DNA from: Gemmatimonadota bacterium
Lineage (GTDB): Bacteria; Gemmatimonadota; Gemmatimonadetes; Gemmatimonadales; GWC2-71-9
Assembly (NCBI GenBank): GCA_029262195.1
Contig: JAJCZX010000041.1
Coordinates: forward strand, 155,100-219,099
Length of the DNA: 64,000 bases
Direction of reading: 5' to 3'
Part shown: positions 18,517 through 27,188 of the stretch, piece by piece
How the letters are laid out: each line of letters opens with the position of its first letter
Numbering within the stretch: position 1 is the first letter of the stretch
The notes under the pieces: model-generated
What the model was told of the DNA's origin: nothing
Databases searched by the model: none
The model's input: the letters and a program-made list of their open reading frames with translations, nothing else
Translations under genes and position numbers: made by a program

Positions 18517-19744
18517 GGTCGGTTCCTCCCGACATCAAAGTGCTCAAGTCCTTGTCCCCTCTGCCGGAAAGACAAACTACGATCGTCTGGCCGGGCTGCT
18601 CTCTTGCGATCTCCCGGGCCCCCGCCAGGGCGTGGGCCGACTCCAGGGCGGGGAGAATTCCTTCCAATTCGCAGCACTCTTTCAAAGCCGAAAGAGCTTC
18701 TGCATCTGTGACTGACATGTAACTCGCCCTGCCTGTTTGGCTGAGCATTGAGTGCTCTGGCCCCACGCCAGGATAGTCCAACCCGGCCGAGATAGAATGA
18801 GTCTCTCTGATCTGTCCGGCGTCGGTCTGGAGAAGCATTGAAAGACTGCCGTGCAACACTCCAGGGCGGCCTGTACCAATAGTCACCGCATGTTGATCGG
18901 TGTCGAGCCCCAGGCCCCCTGCTTCAACGCCGACCAGGCGAATGTTTTTGTCGGGGACGAATTGGTGGAACATCCCGATAGCGTTTGAGCCGCCACCCAC
19001 ACAGGCCACAACCACATCGGCTGCAACCGATCGCTCGGCGAGTTGACTCTTTGTTTCTCGTCCGATGACTGACTGAATCGTGCGTACGATCCACGGATAA
19101 GGGTGCGGCCCAACGGCTGACCCCAGCAGATAGTATGTGTTTACCGGGTCCGAAGCCCAGTGGCGCAGCGTCTCATTGATTGCAGATCGCAGTGTTCGGT
19201 CTCCGGAAGAGACCGCGACCACGTCGGCGCCAAATAATTTCATGCGATGGACATTGGGTTGTTGGCGCTCAACATCAACTTCGCCCATGTACACTGTGCA
19301 CGGTAACCCCGCGCGGGCGCATGCCGCCGCAGTCGCTACCCCGTGTTGACCGGCGCCGGTCTCGGCGATGATGTGCCTGGCGCCGATTCGCTGCGCGATT
19401 TTGATCTGACCCGCGACGTTGTTAATCTTATGGGCGCCGGTGTGAGTTAGGTCTTCCCTCTTGAGCCAGACGTCGGCACCCCATCTTTTGCCCAATCGCT
19501 CCGCATGGGTTAGCGCTGTTGGTCGGCCAGCCCATGTGTGAAGCTCTGTTTCCAGTTCTGACGCGAAGGTGGGATCGGAAAAGCATTCTCGCGCGACTTT
19601 TTCAATGCGCTTCAGCGGTTCAATCAACAACTCTGGTACAAACTGTCCGCCGAATTCTCCAAACCATCCGTCGATGGGTTCCTCAAAGTAATCGCCGAGG
19701 TGGGAAGAGGCTTGCACAGGCCCAATAAGGTCGTCTATTGTCAA
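18509..19744 (-). CDS. trpB: Tryptophan synthase beta chain
   Basis: PLP enzyme that joins indole and serine into tryptophan. The 411 residues include GWFGEFGGQFVPE near the N-terminus, the PLP lysine in HTGAHKINN, the GAGQHGVATA loop and the phosphate cup GGGSNAIGMFH. It is the standard TrpB1 form, which pairs with TrpA. It overlaps trpF by 4 bases and trpA by 8, so the three are coupled. Confidence 0.97.
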   Translation of the reverse strand: MTIDDLIGPVQASSHLGDYFEEPIDGWFGEFGGQFVPELLIEPLKRIEKVARECFSDPTFASELETELHTWAGRPTALTHAERLGKRWGADVWLKREDLTHTGAHKINNVAGQIKIAQRIGARHIIAETGAGQHGVATAAACARAGLPCTVYMGEVDVERQQPNVHRMKLFGADVVAVSSGDRTLRSAINETLRHWASDPVNTYYLLGSAVGPHPYPWIVRTIQSVIGRETKSQLAERSVAADVVVACVGGGSNAIGMFHQFVPDKNIRLVGVEAGGLGLDTDQHAVTIGTGRPGVLHGSLSMLLQTDAGQIRETHSISAGLDYPGVGPEHSMLSQTGRASYMSVTDAEALSALKECCELEGILPALESAHALAGAREIAREQPGQTIVVCLSGRGDKDLSTLMSGGTDRE

Positions 19745-20373
19745 TTGCTTACTCCTTTGGAATCCGCATCGCGCACGGCAGTAACAAACTTGCGGATCAA
19801 TTCAGGATCTTTTTTCCCGGGAGATGATTCGACTCCACTGCTTACGTCAACCGCCCACGGTCGGACCTCTCCGATTCGGTCGCCGACGTTTTGCGGGTTG
19901 AGTCCCCCCGCCAAAACCGTGCGGTGACGGGCAGCGATGGCCTTTGCTCTTTCCATGTCCACCGGGATGCCGCGGCCCCCCTTTCCGGGACCTTCGAGGT
20001 GTACGATCTGATCCCGTTCGTCGGGATCGTATGCGTCGATTACAGCCTCGACGAAATCGCTGTCGTGGAAGACCGGAATGAAACGCGCTCCGGTCATTTC
20101 CGATTCAGGGAGAGGTTCAGTCTGGATTAGATCTGGACCTATCCTTTTTGCCACCGCACGGATTTCATCCTGGGTAGGTTTCCGGAGTACCGCGACCGTA
20201 GTTACGTACGATGGAACCGATTCCACCAACCGAGAGGCCTCGTCGAGTGTGACGCGACGAGGCGATTCGCTCAAAACGAAACCGATGGCGTCCACACCGA
20301 GGTCGGCGGTTTGAAGAGCGGTTGGGAGGTCGCGTATTCCGCACACCTTGATTCTGGTTCTCATTGTATTCAA
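19741..20373 (-). CDS. trpF: Phosphoribosylanthranilate isomerase
   Basis: Amadori rearrangement of PRA to CdRP, a (beta/alpha)8 barrel of 210 residues. Motifs: IKVCGIRD (catalytic Cys), IGFVLSESPRRV, AGGLNPQNV and VDVSSGVE. It overlaps both trpC and trpB by 4 bases. TrpF is a separate protein here, not fused to TrpC as in E. coli. Confidence 0.95.
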   Translation of the reverse strand: MNTMRTRIKVCGIRDLPTALQTADLGVDAIGFVLSESPRRVTLDEASRLVESVPSYVTTVAVLRKPTQDEIRAVAKRIGPDLIQTEPLPESEMTGARFIPVFHDSDFVEAVIDAYDPDERDQIVHLEGPGKGGRGIPVDMERAKAIAARHRTVLAGGLNPQNVGDRIGEVRPWAVDVSSGVESSPGKKDPELIRKFVTAVRDADSKGVSN

Positions 20374-21191
20374 GTTCGGGCTGCGGTTAGGAAGGAGGCG
20401 AGGGTTTCTGACGGGTCGTCGGCTCGCATGAGCGATGAACCGATCAGTGCGGCATCAAAACCGAGTGCAGCGACCGATTCGATCTGGTCCGTTGTTGAGA
20501 GTCCGCTTTCTGCGACCTTCTTAGGACCCTTCGGCAGCGAGCCTACCAGTTCCGCGAAACGTTCGATCTCAACTTCAAGGGTAGACAGGTTCCGGGAGTT
20601 TATCCCGACCATACCATCTGTGCCGAGGAGGTGCGTTATTTTTTCTATGCGGTTTATGTCCTGGGTGTCGAAGCATTCTGCGAGCAGGAAAAGTTCGTGC
20701 TCTTTCGCCGTTTGGATCATGTCGGTCAGTTGATCGTCCGACAGGATCTTCACGATAAGTAATACGCCGTCGGCATGATGTGCCCGAGCTTCAATTATCT
20801 GATAAGGGTCCACCAGGAAATCTTTTCTCATTACCGGCAAATCAGTAGTGCCTTTGACGATCCGCAGATCGGATAGATGCCCTTTGAATCTCGTTGGTTC
20901 CGTCAAAACCGAAATTGCAAGAGCTCGTCCTGCATTGTAGGAAGATATCTGCGCACTGATGGCTTTGTGTCGATCAACGTTGCTGGAGGCAAGTTCGCCT
21001 TCGGCAGGGGAGTTCAACTTCACTTCCGCGATGATATCGAAACCTTTCGAATCGAACTTCGGGCGACGAGGTTGATCTGCATTCAGTGCTATTTCCAACA
21101 GCTGCGTCACAGGGGTTCGTGCGCGAGCCCGATGCATGCGTTCGCGGCTGGCAGTTGCCATCGACGACAAAAAATCAGACACGAGTGCCAT
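20370..21191 (-). CDS. trpC: Indole-3-glycerol phosphate synthase
   Basis: Closes the indole ring (CdRP to indole-3-glycerol phosphate). Motifs: DIIAEVKLNSPAEG (the usual IAEIKKASPSKG position), LPVMRKDFLVDPYQI, GINSRNLSTLEV, VAESGLST and ALIGSSLM. I chose the ATG at 21191, behind AGAAAGAG, giving 273 residues and a 17-base overlap with trpD. The longer in-frame start at 21257 would add 22 residues and overlap trpD by 83 bases. Confidence 0.94.
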   Translation of the reverse strand: MALVSDFLSSMATASRERMHRARARTPVTQLLEIALNADQPRRPKFDSKGFDIIAEVKLNSPAEGELASSNVDRHKAISAQISSYNAGRALAISVLTEPTRFKGHLSDLRIVKGTTDLPVMRKDFLVDPYQIIEARAHHADGVLLIVKILSDDQLTDMIQTAKEHELFLLAECFDTQDINRIEKITHLLGTDGMVGINSRNLSTLEVEIERFAELVGSLPKGPKKVAESGLSTTDQIESVAALGFDAALIGSSLMRADDPSETLASFLTAART

Positions 21192-22206
21192 CTCTTTCTG
21201 TGGCGGGGGTGTATTGCCTGAGGCGTCCCAGGAACCCCTGGGCAGTACCTGCGTCAATCGTAGCCTGCGCCCGCTCCAGTCCTTCTTCGATTGATGGAGC
21301 GACTCCCATGACTTCCATTGCCAACGCTGCCCCTAGTTGGAGGGTGTTGCTGTGATGTCCATCGGATCCTCCGAACACCTTTATCAATTCGGCGGCGTTC
21401 CTGGTGGCGTCTCCTCCTGCGAGGTCCCGGGGTTCACACCTTGGGATGCCGTAATCCAGCGGGTCGCGCGTCGTGCGGTTGACCTTTCCAGGCGTGACAT
21501 CGAAAAGCTCAAAAGGACCGATTGGAGTTGGTTCGTCCCATCCGGCCGCGCCGTGGATCACAAAAGTTCGTTCGATTTCCATTCCGCTCAACGCATCAGC
21601 CATTAATTCGGCCACACTCATCGAGAATGCCCCGATGATGTTGAATTTTGGTCTGGCCGGGTTGGTCAGCGGGCCGAGGATGTTAAAAATCGTTCTAATG
21701 CCCAACGCTTTTCTCGTCGGTGCCAACGAGGCCATAGCCCTGTGGAAATGGGGAGCGAAGAGAAAGGTGAAACCGGTCGCGGAGAACAATCGTCCCGCCT
21801 CTTTCGAGCCGATCGGGATATACACGCCGAGTTCTCTCAGGGCATCTGCGCTGCCAGACTTGCTGGAGACTGAGCTATTGCCGTGCTTCACTACCGGGAG
21901 CCCCGCTGCCGCGGCGAGAAGTGAAACGCCCGTGGAAAGATTGAGGCTTCCAGATCCATCTCCTCCGGTGCCGACGATGTCGATACATTCTCTGGTGTCG
22001 ATCGCCGGCGTGACGGCGTTTGCTCGCATAGCATCTGCGAACCCCCGTACCTCGTCCGGGCATTCCCCCTTGGACCGGAGGCTCGCGAGCACGGCGGCCA
22101 CCAATTCGCCCGGCGCGTCCGGCTGGATCATCGCCTCGAAAAGGTCGGTTGCTTCAGCCGTGGTAAGGTCGTTTCCAGAGACTATCCTTTCCAGGAAACG
22201 CTTCAT
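21175..22206 (-). CDS. trpD: Anthranilate phosphoribosyltransferase
   Basis: Adds phosphoribosyl pyrophosphate to anthranilate. The 343 residues include the PRPP-binding DIVGTGGDGSGSLNLST, the KHGNSSVSSKSGSAD loop, FLFAPHFHRAM and the NILGPLTNPA motif. It is standalone, not fused to TrpG. It overlaps trpG by 4 bases. Confidence 0.96.
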   Translation of the reverse strand: MKRFLERIVSGNDLTTAEATDLFEAMIQPDAPGELVAAVLASLRSKGECPDEVRGFADAMRANAVTPAIDTRECIDIVGTGGDGSGSLNLSTGVSLLAAAAGLPVVKHGNSSVSSKSGSADALRELGVYIPIGSKEAGRLFSATGFTFLFAPHFHRAMASLAPTRKALGIRTIFNILGPLTNPARPKFNIIGAFSMSVAELMADALSGMEIERTFVIHGAAGWDEPTPIGPFELFDVTPGKVNRTTRDPLDYGIPRCEPRDLAGGDATRNAAELIKVFGGSDGHHSNTLQLGAALAMEVMGVAPSIEEGLERAQATIDAGTAQGFLGRLRQYTPATERDGTRV

Positions 22207-22787
22207 CCGGTCTCCTGCAGCGCCATGTCCAAGAAGTTGCTCAAGAGGCGATTCCCATCGGGAGTAAGAATGCTCTCGGGGTGGAATTGGACACCTTCGA
22301 TAGGGAGGGTTTTATGTCTGATTCCCATTATCTCGCCCTGCGACGTATAAGATGAGATATCAAGATCCGTCGGCATCGCATCGTCTAAAACAGTAAGCGA
22401 GTGATAACGCCCGGCGTTGAAGGGATTCGGGAGGCCTTCGTACACGGTCCGGTTGTCGTGATAAACCTGTGACGGTTTCCCGTGCAACAGCCGGTTTGCC
22501 CGCCCCACCTTGCCACCCATAGCTACCGCGATGGCCTGGTGCCCCAGACAGACTCCCAGTATTGGCACTGACTCCGAGAAGGCTTCTATTATCGCAATGC
22601 TGTTGCCAGCGTCTTCTGGCCGTCCCGGTCCCGGTGAGATCACAAGATGAGACGGGTTAAAGTCCTTGGCCTCCTGCACCGAAAGCTCATGGGTGCGCAC
22701 ATCTATCCTGGTGCCGAGTACTTCAAGCGCCTGAACAATGTTGTATGTGAATGAGTCGTAGTTATCAATCAATAAGACGTTCGTCAT
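22203..22787 (-). CDS. trpG: Anthranilate synthase component II (glutamine amidotransferase)
   Basis: Supplies ammonia from glutamine to TrpE. The 194 residues show LLIDNYDSFTYNIVQ, SPGPGRPEDAG, the catalytic cysteine in GVCLGHQAIA, and a late HPESILTP with the catalytic His and Glu. The same subunit can serve PabB in some bacteria; no pab gene is visible here. It overlaps trpE by 4 bases. Confidence 0.95.
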   Translation of the reverse strand: MTNVLLIDNYDSFTYNIVQALEVLGTRIDVRTHELSVQEAKDFNPSHLVISPGPGRPEDAGNSIAIIEAFSESVPILGVCLGHQAIAVAMGGKVGRANRLLHGKPSQVYHDNRTVYEGLPNPFNAGRYHSLTVLDDAMPTDLDISSYTSQGEIMGIRHKTLPIEGVQFHPESILTPDGNRLLSNFLDMALQETG

Positions 22788-24163
22788 TGTAGGCCTCCCC
22801 GGGCCATCGCCAGCGCCGCCCTCAGGACATCGCTTTTGGCGAGAACTTCGTCGTGCTCTGCGTCAGGTTTGCTATCGAAAACGATGCCGGCTCCGGCTTG
22901 ATACCGGTATTTGTCGCCTTCGAAGATGATCGTGCGAATGGTTAAGGCCTGATCCATATGAGCATCGTGCCCGAAATAACCAACGGTGCCCGCGTAGAAA
23001 CCGCGGGTCCTGGGCTCCATTTCGGAAATCAAAGTCGCGGCCTTAACCTTGGGAGCCCCGGAAACGGTCCCGGCCGGAAAGGCGCTTTTGAACAGATCAA
23101 AGGCATCTGCGGGGGAACGCAACACCCCTTCCACTCCGCTGACCAAATGCATGACATGGCTGTAACGCTCAATGGACCGGTAGGGCTCTACTTTGATCGA
23201 GCCCGGAATTGAGACGCGGCCGAGGTCGTTGCGAGCGAGGTCCACCAGCATGACGTGTTCAGCCGCCTCTTTCGGGTCCTCCAACAACTCGGTCTCCAGT
23301 GCGGCGTCCTCTTCTCTTGACGCGCCCCGCGGCCTTGTGCCGGCGATAGGGCGAAGGGTTGCTTTCTTACCGGTCATCTTCACCAGTGCTTCCGGCGACG
23401 ACCCTGCCACCGCCAGGTCACCCGAGCGGTAGAAGTACATATACGGAGACGGATTGAGGATTCTTAAAGCACGGTAAACCTGGAATGGCTCCAGGTCGTG
23501 TTTGCCTTCGAAGGCTATCGAGAGAACTAGTTGGTAAACGTCTCCTGCCCGGATGCGGTCCTGGGCTTGTTCCACCAGCTCCATGAAATCCTGCCGTTCG
23601 ATGCTGGGTGTTGCGTCATCGTAGGACCCTGAGCGGTCGGACACCGGGATGGGGCCTCGCAGCGCTTCGATGATTTGTCCCCTGAGTTCGAGACGTTCCT
23701 CCTCGGGCCCGTCGTGAAGCAATGCTACCCGGTGCGTCACGTGGTCGAATACGAGCACCGACTTCGGGGCAACGTAGTCAGCCAGTGGTTGATCGTCGGC
23801 AATTGGTGCGGGCAGGTTGAGCATCGTGCCAGCCAACTCAAATGCGGCAACGCCTATCAATCCGCCTGAAAATGGCAACTCAGGGATGTTTGGGCCCGGA
23901 CGGGGAGCAAGTTCCAGCGCTTTGCGAAAGGCTTCCAGAAGCCCTTCGCTGGTTGTTGGAGTTGAGAATACCCGGTCCCCCATTCTCGTCTCACCACCCG
24001 TGACGCGGAAGCGTACGGCTTCTCCAAAACCTATGAAGGAGTAGCGGCCAAGGGCTTCTCCTCCCTCGACACTTTCAAGCAAAAAGTGAGGTTCAAATTT
24101 TTCAATTTTCAAGAACGCCGACACTGGTGTGTCCAGGTCGGCCGCGATATCAAAGTGTTCCAT
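22784..24163 (-). CDS. trpE: Anthranilate synthase component I
   Basis: Committed step of tryptophan synthesis, chorismate to anthranilate. The 459 residues contain the N-terminal LLES motif (HFLLESVEGGEALGRYSF), whose serine region binds feedback-inhibiting tryptophan in this family. The chorismate domain has GTRPRGASREEDAALE, ELLEDPKEAAEHVMLVDLAR, YSHVMHLVSGVEG and FPAGTVSGAPKVKA. It is the first structural gene after the trpL leader and attenuator. The ATG at 24163 follows a CCAGGGAAACTT ribosome site. Confidence 0.96.
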   Translation of the reverse strand: MEHFDIAADLDTPVSAFLKIEKFEPHFLLESVEGGEALGRYSFIGFGEAVRFRVTGGETRMGDRVFSTPTTSEGLLEAFRKALELAPRPGPNIPELPFSGGLIGVAAFELAGTMLNLPAPIADDQPLADYVAPKSVLVFDHVTHRVALLHDGPEEERLELRGQIIEALRGPIPVSDRSGSYDDATPSIERQDFMELVEQAQDRIRAGDVYQLVLSIAFEGKHDLEPFQVYRALRILNPSPYMYFYRSGDLAVAGSSPEALVKMTGKKATLRPIAGTRPRGASREEDAALETELLEDPKEAAEHVMLVDLARNDLGRVSIPGSIKVEPYRSIERYSHVMHLVSGVEGVLRSPADAFDLFKSAFPAGTVSGAPKVKAATLISEMEPRTRGFYAGTVGYFGHDAHMDQALTIRTIIFEGDKYRYQAGAGIVFDSKPDAEHDEVLAKSDVLRAALAMARGGLQ

Positions 24164-24199
24164 AAGTTTCCCTGGTTGTCCGTTGGGAGGCTATGAAAC

Positions 24200-24233
24200 A
24201 AAAAACCCACCTCCAAACGGGTTGGAGATGGGT
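24200..24233 (-). terminator. Trp attenuator (intrinsic terminator in the trpE leader)
   Basis: On the minus strand a 12-bp stem (5' arm 24222-24233, 3' arm 24205-24216, one G-U pair) encloses a 5-nt CCCGU loop and runs straight into TTTTTT. It lies 25 bases after the stop of a Trp-rich leader ORF and about 40 bases before trpE. This is the arrangement of ribosome-mediated attenuation. Confidence 0.88.
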
Positions 24234-24258
24234 CAGCAATTGTCAGACGAACACAAAC

Positions 24259-24339
24259 CTAGCTGGCGACACCCCCGTTGTTCTGGAGCCACCACCAATA
24301 ATTGTTGACGCTGTTACTCGTAAGGTTTGTTCCGTTCAT
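24259..24339 (-). CDS. trpL: trp operon leader peptide (TrpL)
   Basis: A 26-codon ORF (ATG at 24339, TAG at 24259-24261) between lgt and trpE. Codons 15-17 (24289-24297) are three successive TGG tryptophan codons inside NNYWWWLQNN. A terminator follows 25 bases after the stop. Three tandem Trp codons at this spot are strong evidence of a regulatory leader: a ribosome stalled for lack of charged tRNA-Trp would prevent the terminator from forming. No Shine-Dalgarno sequence is visible before the ATG. A weak -10-like CATTAT (24347-24352) would place transcription start at or near the ATG, so the leader may be translated leaderless, or transcription may come from lgt. The peptide itself probably has no other function. 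Confidence 0.88.
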   Translation of the reverse strand: MNGTNLTSNSVNNYWWWLQNNGGVAS

Positions 24340-24376
24340 AGCAACTATAATGGCTGGTTTGCTTCGAAAGTTCCAG

Positions 24377-25219
24377 TCACGCTTTTTTGGGGATCAAAAT
24401 AGCCGCGCCTTTGGGAATCTTGATGTCTGCCTTTTTCGCAAAGCGGGCCATCAATATCATCCCTGTAATCACCAAAACGATACTGGTTACCTGAGCAATC
24501 GTGAAAGTTCCGAAAATTCGGTCGTCTTTGGCTCTCAGGAACTCGATCAGGAAGCGCTCTGTACCAGCCATTGCTACATAAACGCCCATCAACCAGCCTG
24601 TCCCGTGTCCATGCTTTCGGAGTTTCCAGAGGAAGTAGAAAGCCAGCATCATCAAAGTGGCTTCGTAAAGCTGAGTGGGATGAACGGCTAAAACCTCAAG
24701 GGGATTGGTGCCGGCGGGAATCTCGACACCGAACTGGGCCACCAGGTTTTGGGCGGTGGATGCTGGTGCTCCTTCGGGGAATCGAAGGCCCCAGGGCAGC
24801 GCCGTGGGAACACCATAATCGTCCTGCACCATGAAACATCCGACCCTGCCGAGGGCGTAACCAAGAGCCAGCGCCGGAGCGACGATCTCTGCTGTGACTC
24901 GAGTCGGAACCCGCAGTCGCCAGCCGTTGAACATCACGGCCGCCGTACCCCCAACGAACCCGCCGTACCAGACCAGTCCGCCTCTGGAAAACAGCGCTCC
25001 GGGATCGCCCGTAAGAGCTACATACCACAGTTTTGCTCCGACGACGCCGCCAATCACTGCTGCAACGACAAGGTCTGCCGCGTAGTCTTCGTTGTAACCA
25101 CGACGCCTGAGGTCTAGCTGAATCGCCCAACCGCCCACGAGAAAACCCACCATCATCATTATTCCGTACCCGGTTATCTGGAGAGGCCCGAGTTCGAGAA
25201 TCAAAGGATATACGTTCAT
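24377..25219 (-). CDS. lgt: Prolipoprotein diacylglyceryl transferase
   Basis: Inner-membrane enzyme that attaches diacylglycerol from phosphatidylglycerol to the lipobox cysteine of prolipoproteins. The 280 residues form about seven membrane helices. Signature parts are ITGYGIMMMVGFLVGG, the WYGGFVGG loop, the Lgt motif GYALGRVGCFMVQDDYG and AVHPTQLYE. Lipoprotein candidates in this window include the products at 39291, 60011 and 61597. It is the last gene of the long yebC-lgt run. Its stop lies 37 bases before the trpL ATG, so any trp promoter must overlap its 3' end. Confidence 0.95.
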   Translation of the reverse strand: MNVYPLILELGPLQITGYGIMMMVGFLVGGWAIQLDLRRRGYNEDYAADLVVAAVIGGVVGAKLWYVALTGDPGALFSRGGLVWYGGFVGGTAAVMFNGWRLRVPTRVTAEIVAPALALGYALGRVGCFMVQDDYGVPTALPWGLRFPEGAPASTAQNLVAQFGVEIPAGTNPLEVLAVHPTQLYEATLMMLAFYFLWKLRKHGHGTGWLMGVYVAMAGTERFLIEFLRAKDDRIFGTFTIAQVTSIVLVITGMILMARFAKKADIKIPKGAAILIPKKA

Positions 25220-25246
25220 GGCAAAAAGATACTCGGTTTAACTTAA

Positions 25247-26266
25247 TTACGTGTCGGCGAGTCCCGGCCAGGGAAATCTCGCACTTGCGTCAAGGTCGTA
25301 TCCGTGCTCGCGGCCAGCGGCCAGGTGGAACCAGCCGGCCCGTCCGATCATCGCAGCGTTGTCCGTATTGAGGCGAGGGCTTGCCACGTATAACTCTGCA
25401 GTGTCCTTCATGGTTTCCGAGGCCCGGTCCTTCAGAGTCCTTGAACAGGCTACTCCGCCCCCGAGGACCACCTTTGAGTAACCGGTTTCTTTCAACGCTC
25501 TTTTTGTTTTCGTTAGAAGAACGTCGAAGGCCGCCTCCTGGAAAGAAGCTGCCAGGTCGGCCCGATCATCGGCGAGATTTTCCGATGCCCGCACCGCGTA
25601 GAGCACGGCGGTTTTTAAACCGCTGAAAGAAAAATCGAACCCGTTGTCTTTCATTGGACGGGGGAATGCGAAGCGGTCTTTTCCCGTTGCGGCGAGCTTT
25701 TCGACCTCCGGTCCACCCGGATAGTCTAATTCCAGCAGTGAAGCGACTTTGTCGAAAGCTTCGCCTGCCGCGTCGTCCCGGGTTCTTCCCATAAGTCGGT
25801 AGTTACCCCACTCGGCGACGTCGAGGAGCATGGTATGGCCCCCGGAAATAAGGAGGGCTACCAAAGGGGGTTCGAGTTCAGGGTATTCTAGAGTAGGTGC
25901 GAAAACGTGCCCCTCAAGGTGGTTCACGCCGATGATTTTCTTGCCTCCGGCCGCTGCCAAAGCTTTTCCGTAGCAGACGCCCACAAGAAGTGAACCGAGG
26001 AGCCCCGGACCCGCGGTCACCGCTACGGAATCGACGTCGTCCAATGTGCGTCCGGACTCCTGGAGGGCCTGATCCACGACAGCATCGATCATCGTCAGGT
26101 GAGCGCGGCTGGCCAATTCGGGTACTACTCCACCGAAAATTTTGTGTACATCCTGGGAAAGCACCACAAGGCTGGAAAGGGTCGGTACTTCGTTGTCGTT
26201 AACCAGCACCGCCGCGCTGGTTTCGTCGCACGATGTTTCTATTGCAAGGAGGTTTTCAGGAATCAT
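25247..26266 (-). CDS. tsaD: tRNA N6-adenosine threonylcarbamoyltransferase
   Basis: Catalytic subunit that transfers threonylcarbamoyl to A37 of ANN-decoding tRNAs (t6A). ASKHA fold with LLAIETSCDETSAAVL, FGGVVPELASRAH, GPGLLGSLLVG, the metal-binding GVNHLEGHVFAP and ALLISGGHTML. The ATG at 26266 places IETSCDETS at the usual distance; the in-frame start at 26305 would add 13 unlike residues and a 50-base overlap. From 26266 the overlap with the YbbR gene is 11 bases. Confidence 0.95.
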   Translation of the reverse strand: MIPENLLAIETSCDETSAAVLVNDNEVPTLSSLVVLSQDVHKIFGGVVPELASRAHLTMIDAVVDQALQESGRTLDDVDSVAVTAGPGLLGSLLVGVCYGKALAAAGGKKIIGVNHLEGHVFAPTLEYPELEPPLVALLISGGHTMLLDVAEWGNYRLMGRTRDDAAGEAFDKVASLLELDYPGGPEVEKLAATGKDRFAFPRPMKDNGFDFSFSGLKTAVLYAVRASENLADDRADLAASFQEAAFDVLLTKTKRALKETGYSKVVLGGGVACSRTLKDRASETMKDTAELYVASPRLNTDNAAMIGRAGWFHLAAGREHGYDLDASARFPWPGLADT

Positions 26267-27188
26267 CCCTGCTTCGCACCAACACGCTATCCGGAGAGGC
26301 TTCAAACTCGAGCCCTGATGGTCCTACGACCGAAATGGGCCGGACCTCAGGTTCTCCGTTGAGGCGGGGAAGAACCCGTACTTCAATCTCAGTCCTAAGG
26401 AGGTCTGAAAGACGGGCGGACGACCCGCGGGCCGTAACCGTTATCGCCGGCGGTGAGCTTTCCCAATTGATGGTGGGGTCTCCTCTCACCACAACGGGAA
26501 TACCCGTCAAGACACGCTCTGTTATCCGCCCCACCTCGCCTGACACAGTCACCGAGTAACGCGAGAGTCTCACGAATCCGATGTCAGTGGTGTCGATGTC
26601 GGCCGAGCGAGAAAAATTGGTTACGAGTCCGCGAAACGACACTGTCTCAGTGGTAAGGCTGTCTATGCGCTCAACCATCCGTCGCGGACCGGTGACCACC
26701 ACAGTGTTGGGCGAGTACGAAACGGCCGATAACATTTCATAGCCTGTTTCGGGAGTCACCTGAACGAGAGAAACCACCGGAACAGTTTTCTCCGCCATAT
26801 CGTCGAGTTGGACAGTCACTGCCCGTGGTTGGATATCCTGCGCCTGAACTGCGGTAACGAAATCCAGCTCAATGGCATCGACTCCCAGTTCGAACGTGTA
26901 TTCTGTGGTGGTTACGGTATCTGGAATTTCCAGACGAATTCTGGGGGGCGACGCAAAAAGTTGAATCAACTCTCGAGCGGGTCCTGCGTATAACGCCTGC
27001 ACCGGGGGCAGGTCGAATGTCAGAGCTCGACCGGCGGGTGGGTCGACAATTAGAGAAACCGGGATTAGCTGGGTGGTAGGTTCCTCCGCTTCGGTCACAG
27101 CCCAGAGGATGGACGCCACAACGAGGGCCGTGACTTTGATCGGCCAGTTGTTGAAAAGCTTCGCTTTGATCGTGCTAGGTTGCGTCAT
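26256..27188 (-). CDS. YbbR-domain protein
   Basis: About 310 residues. An N-terminal membrane helix (WPIKVTALVVASILWAVTEAE) is followed by repeated YbbR domains, for example PVSLIVDPPAGRALTF, VVVTGPRRMVERIDSLTTE and SVTVSGEVGRITERVLTGIP. In Firmicutes YbbR (CdaR) binds and regulates the c-di-AMP cyclase CdaA. No cyclase gene is next to this one, so that role is not supported here. The ATG at 27188 is preferred to 27215 because it shortens the overlap with the thioredoxin-like gene to 14 bases. Confidence 0.88.
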   Translation of the reverse strand: MTQPSTIKAKLFNNWPIKVTALVVASILWAVTEAEEPTTQLIPVSLIVDPPAGRALTFDLPPVQALYAGPARELIQLFASPPRIRLEIPDTVTTTEYTFELGVDAIELDFVTAVQAQDIQPRAVTVQLDDMAEKTVPVVSLVQVTPETGYEMLSAVSYSPNTVVVTGPRRMVERIDSLTTETVSFRGLVTNFSRSADIDTTDIGFVRLSRYSVTVSGEVGRITERVLTGIPVVVRGDPTINWESSPPAITVTARGSSARLSDLLRTEIEVRVLPRLNGEPEVRPISVVGPSGLEFEASPDSVLVRSRDDS

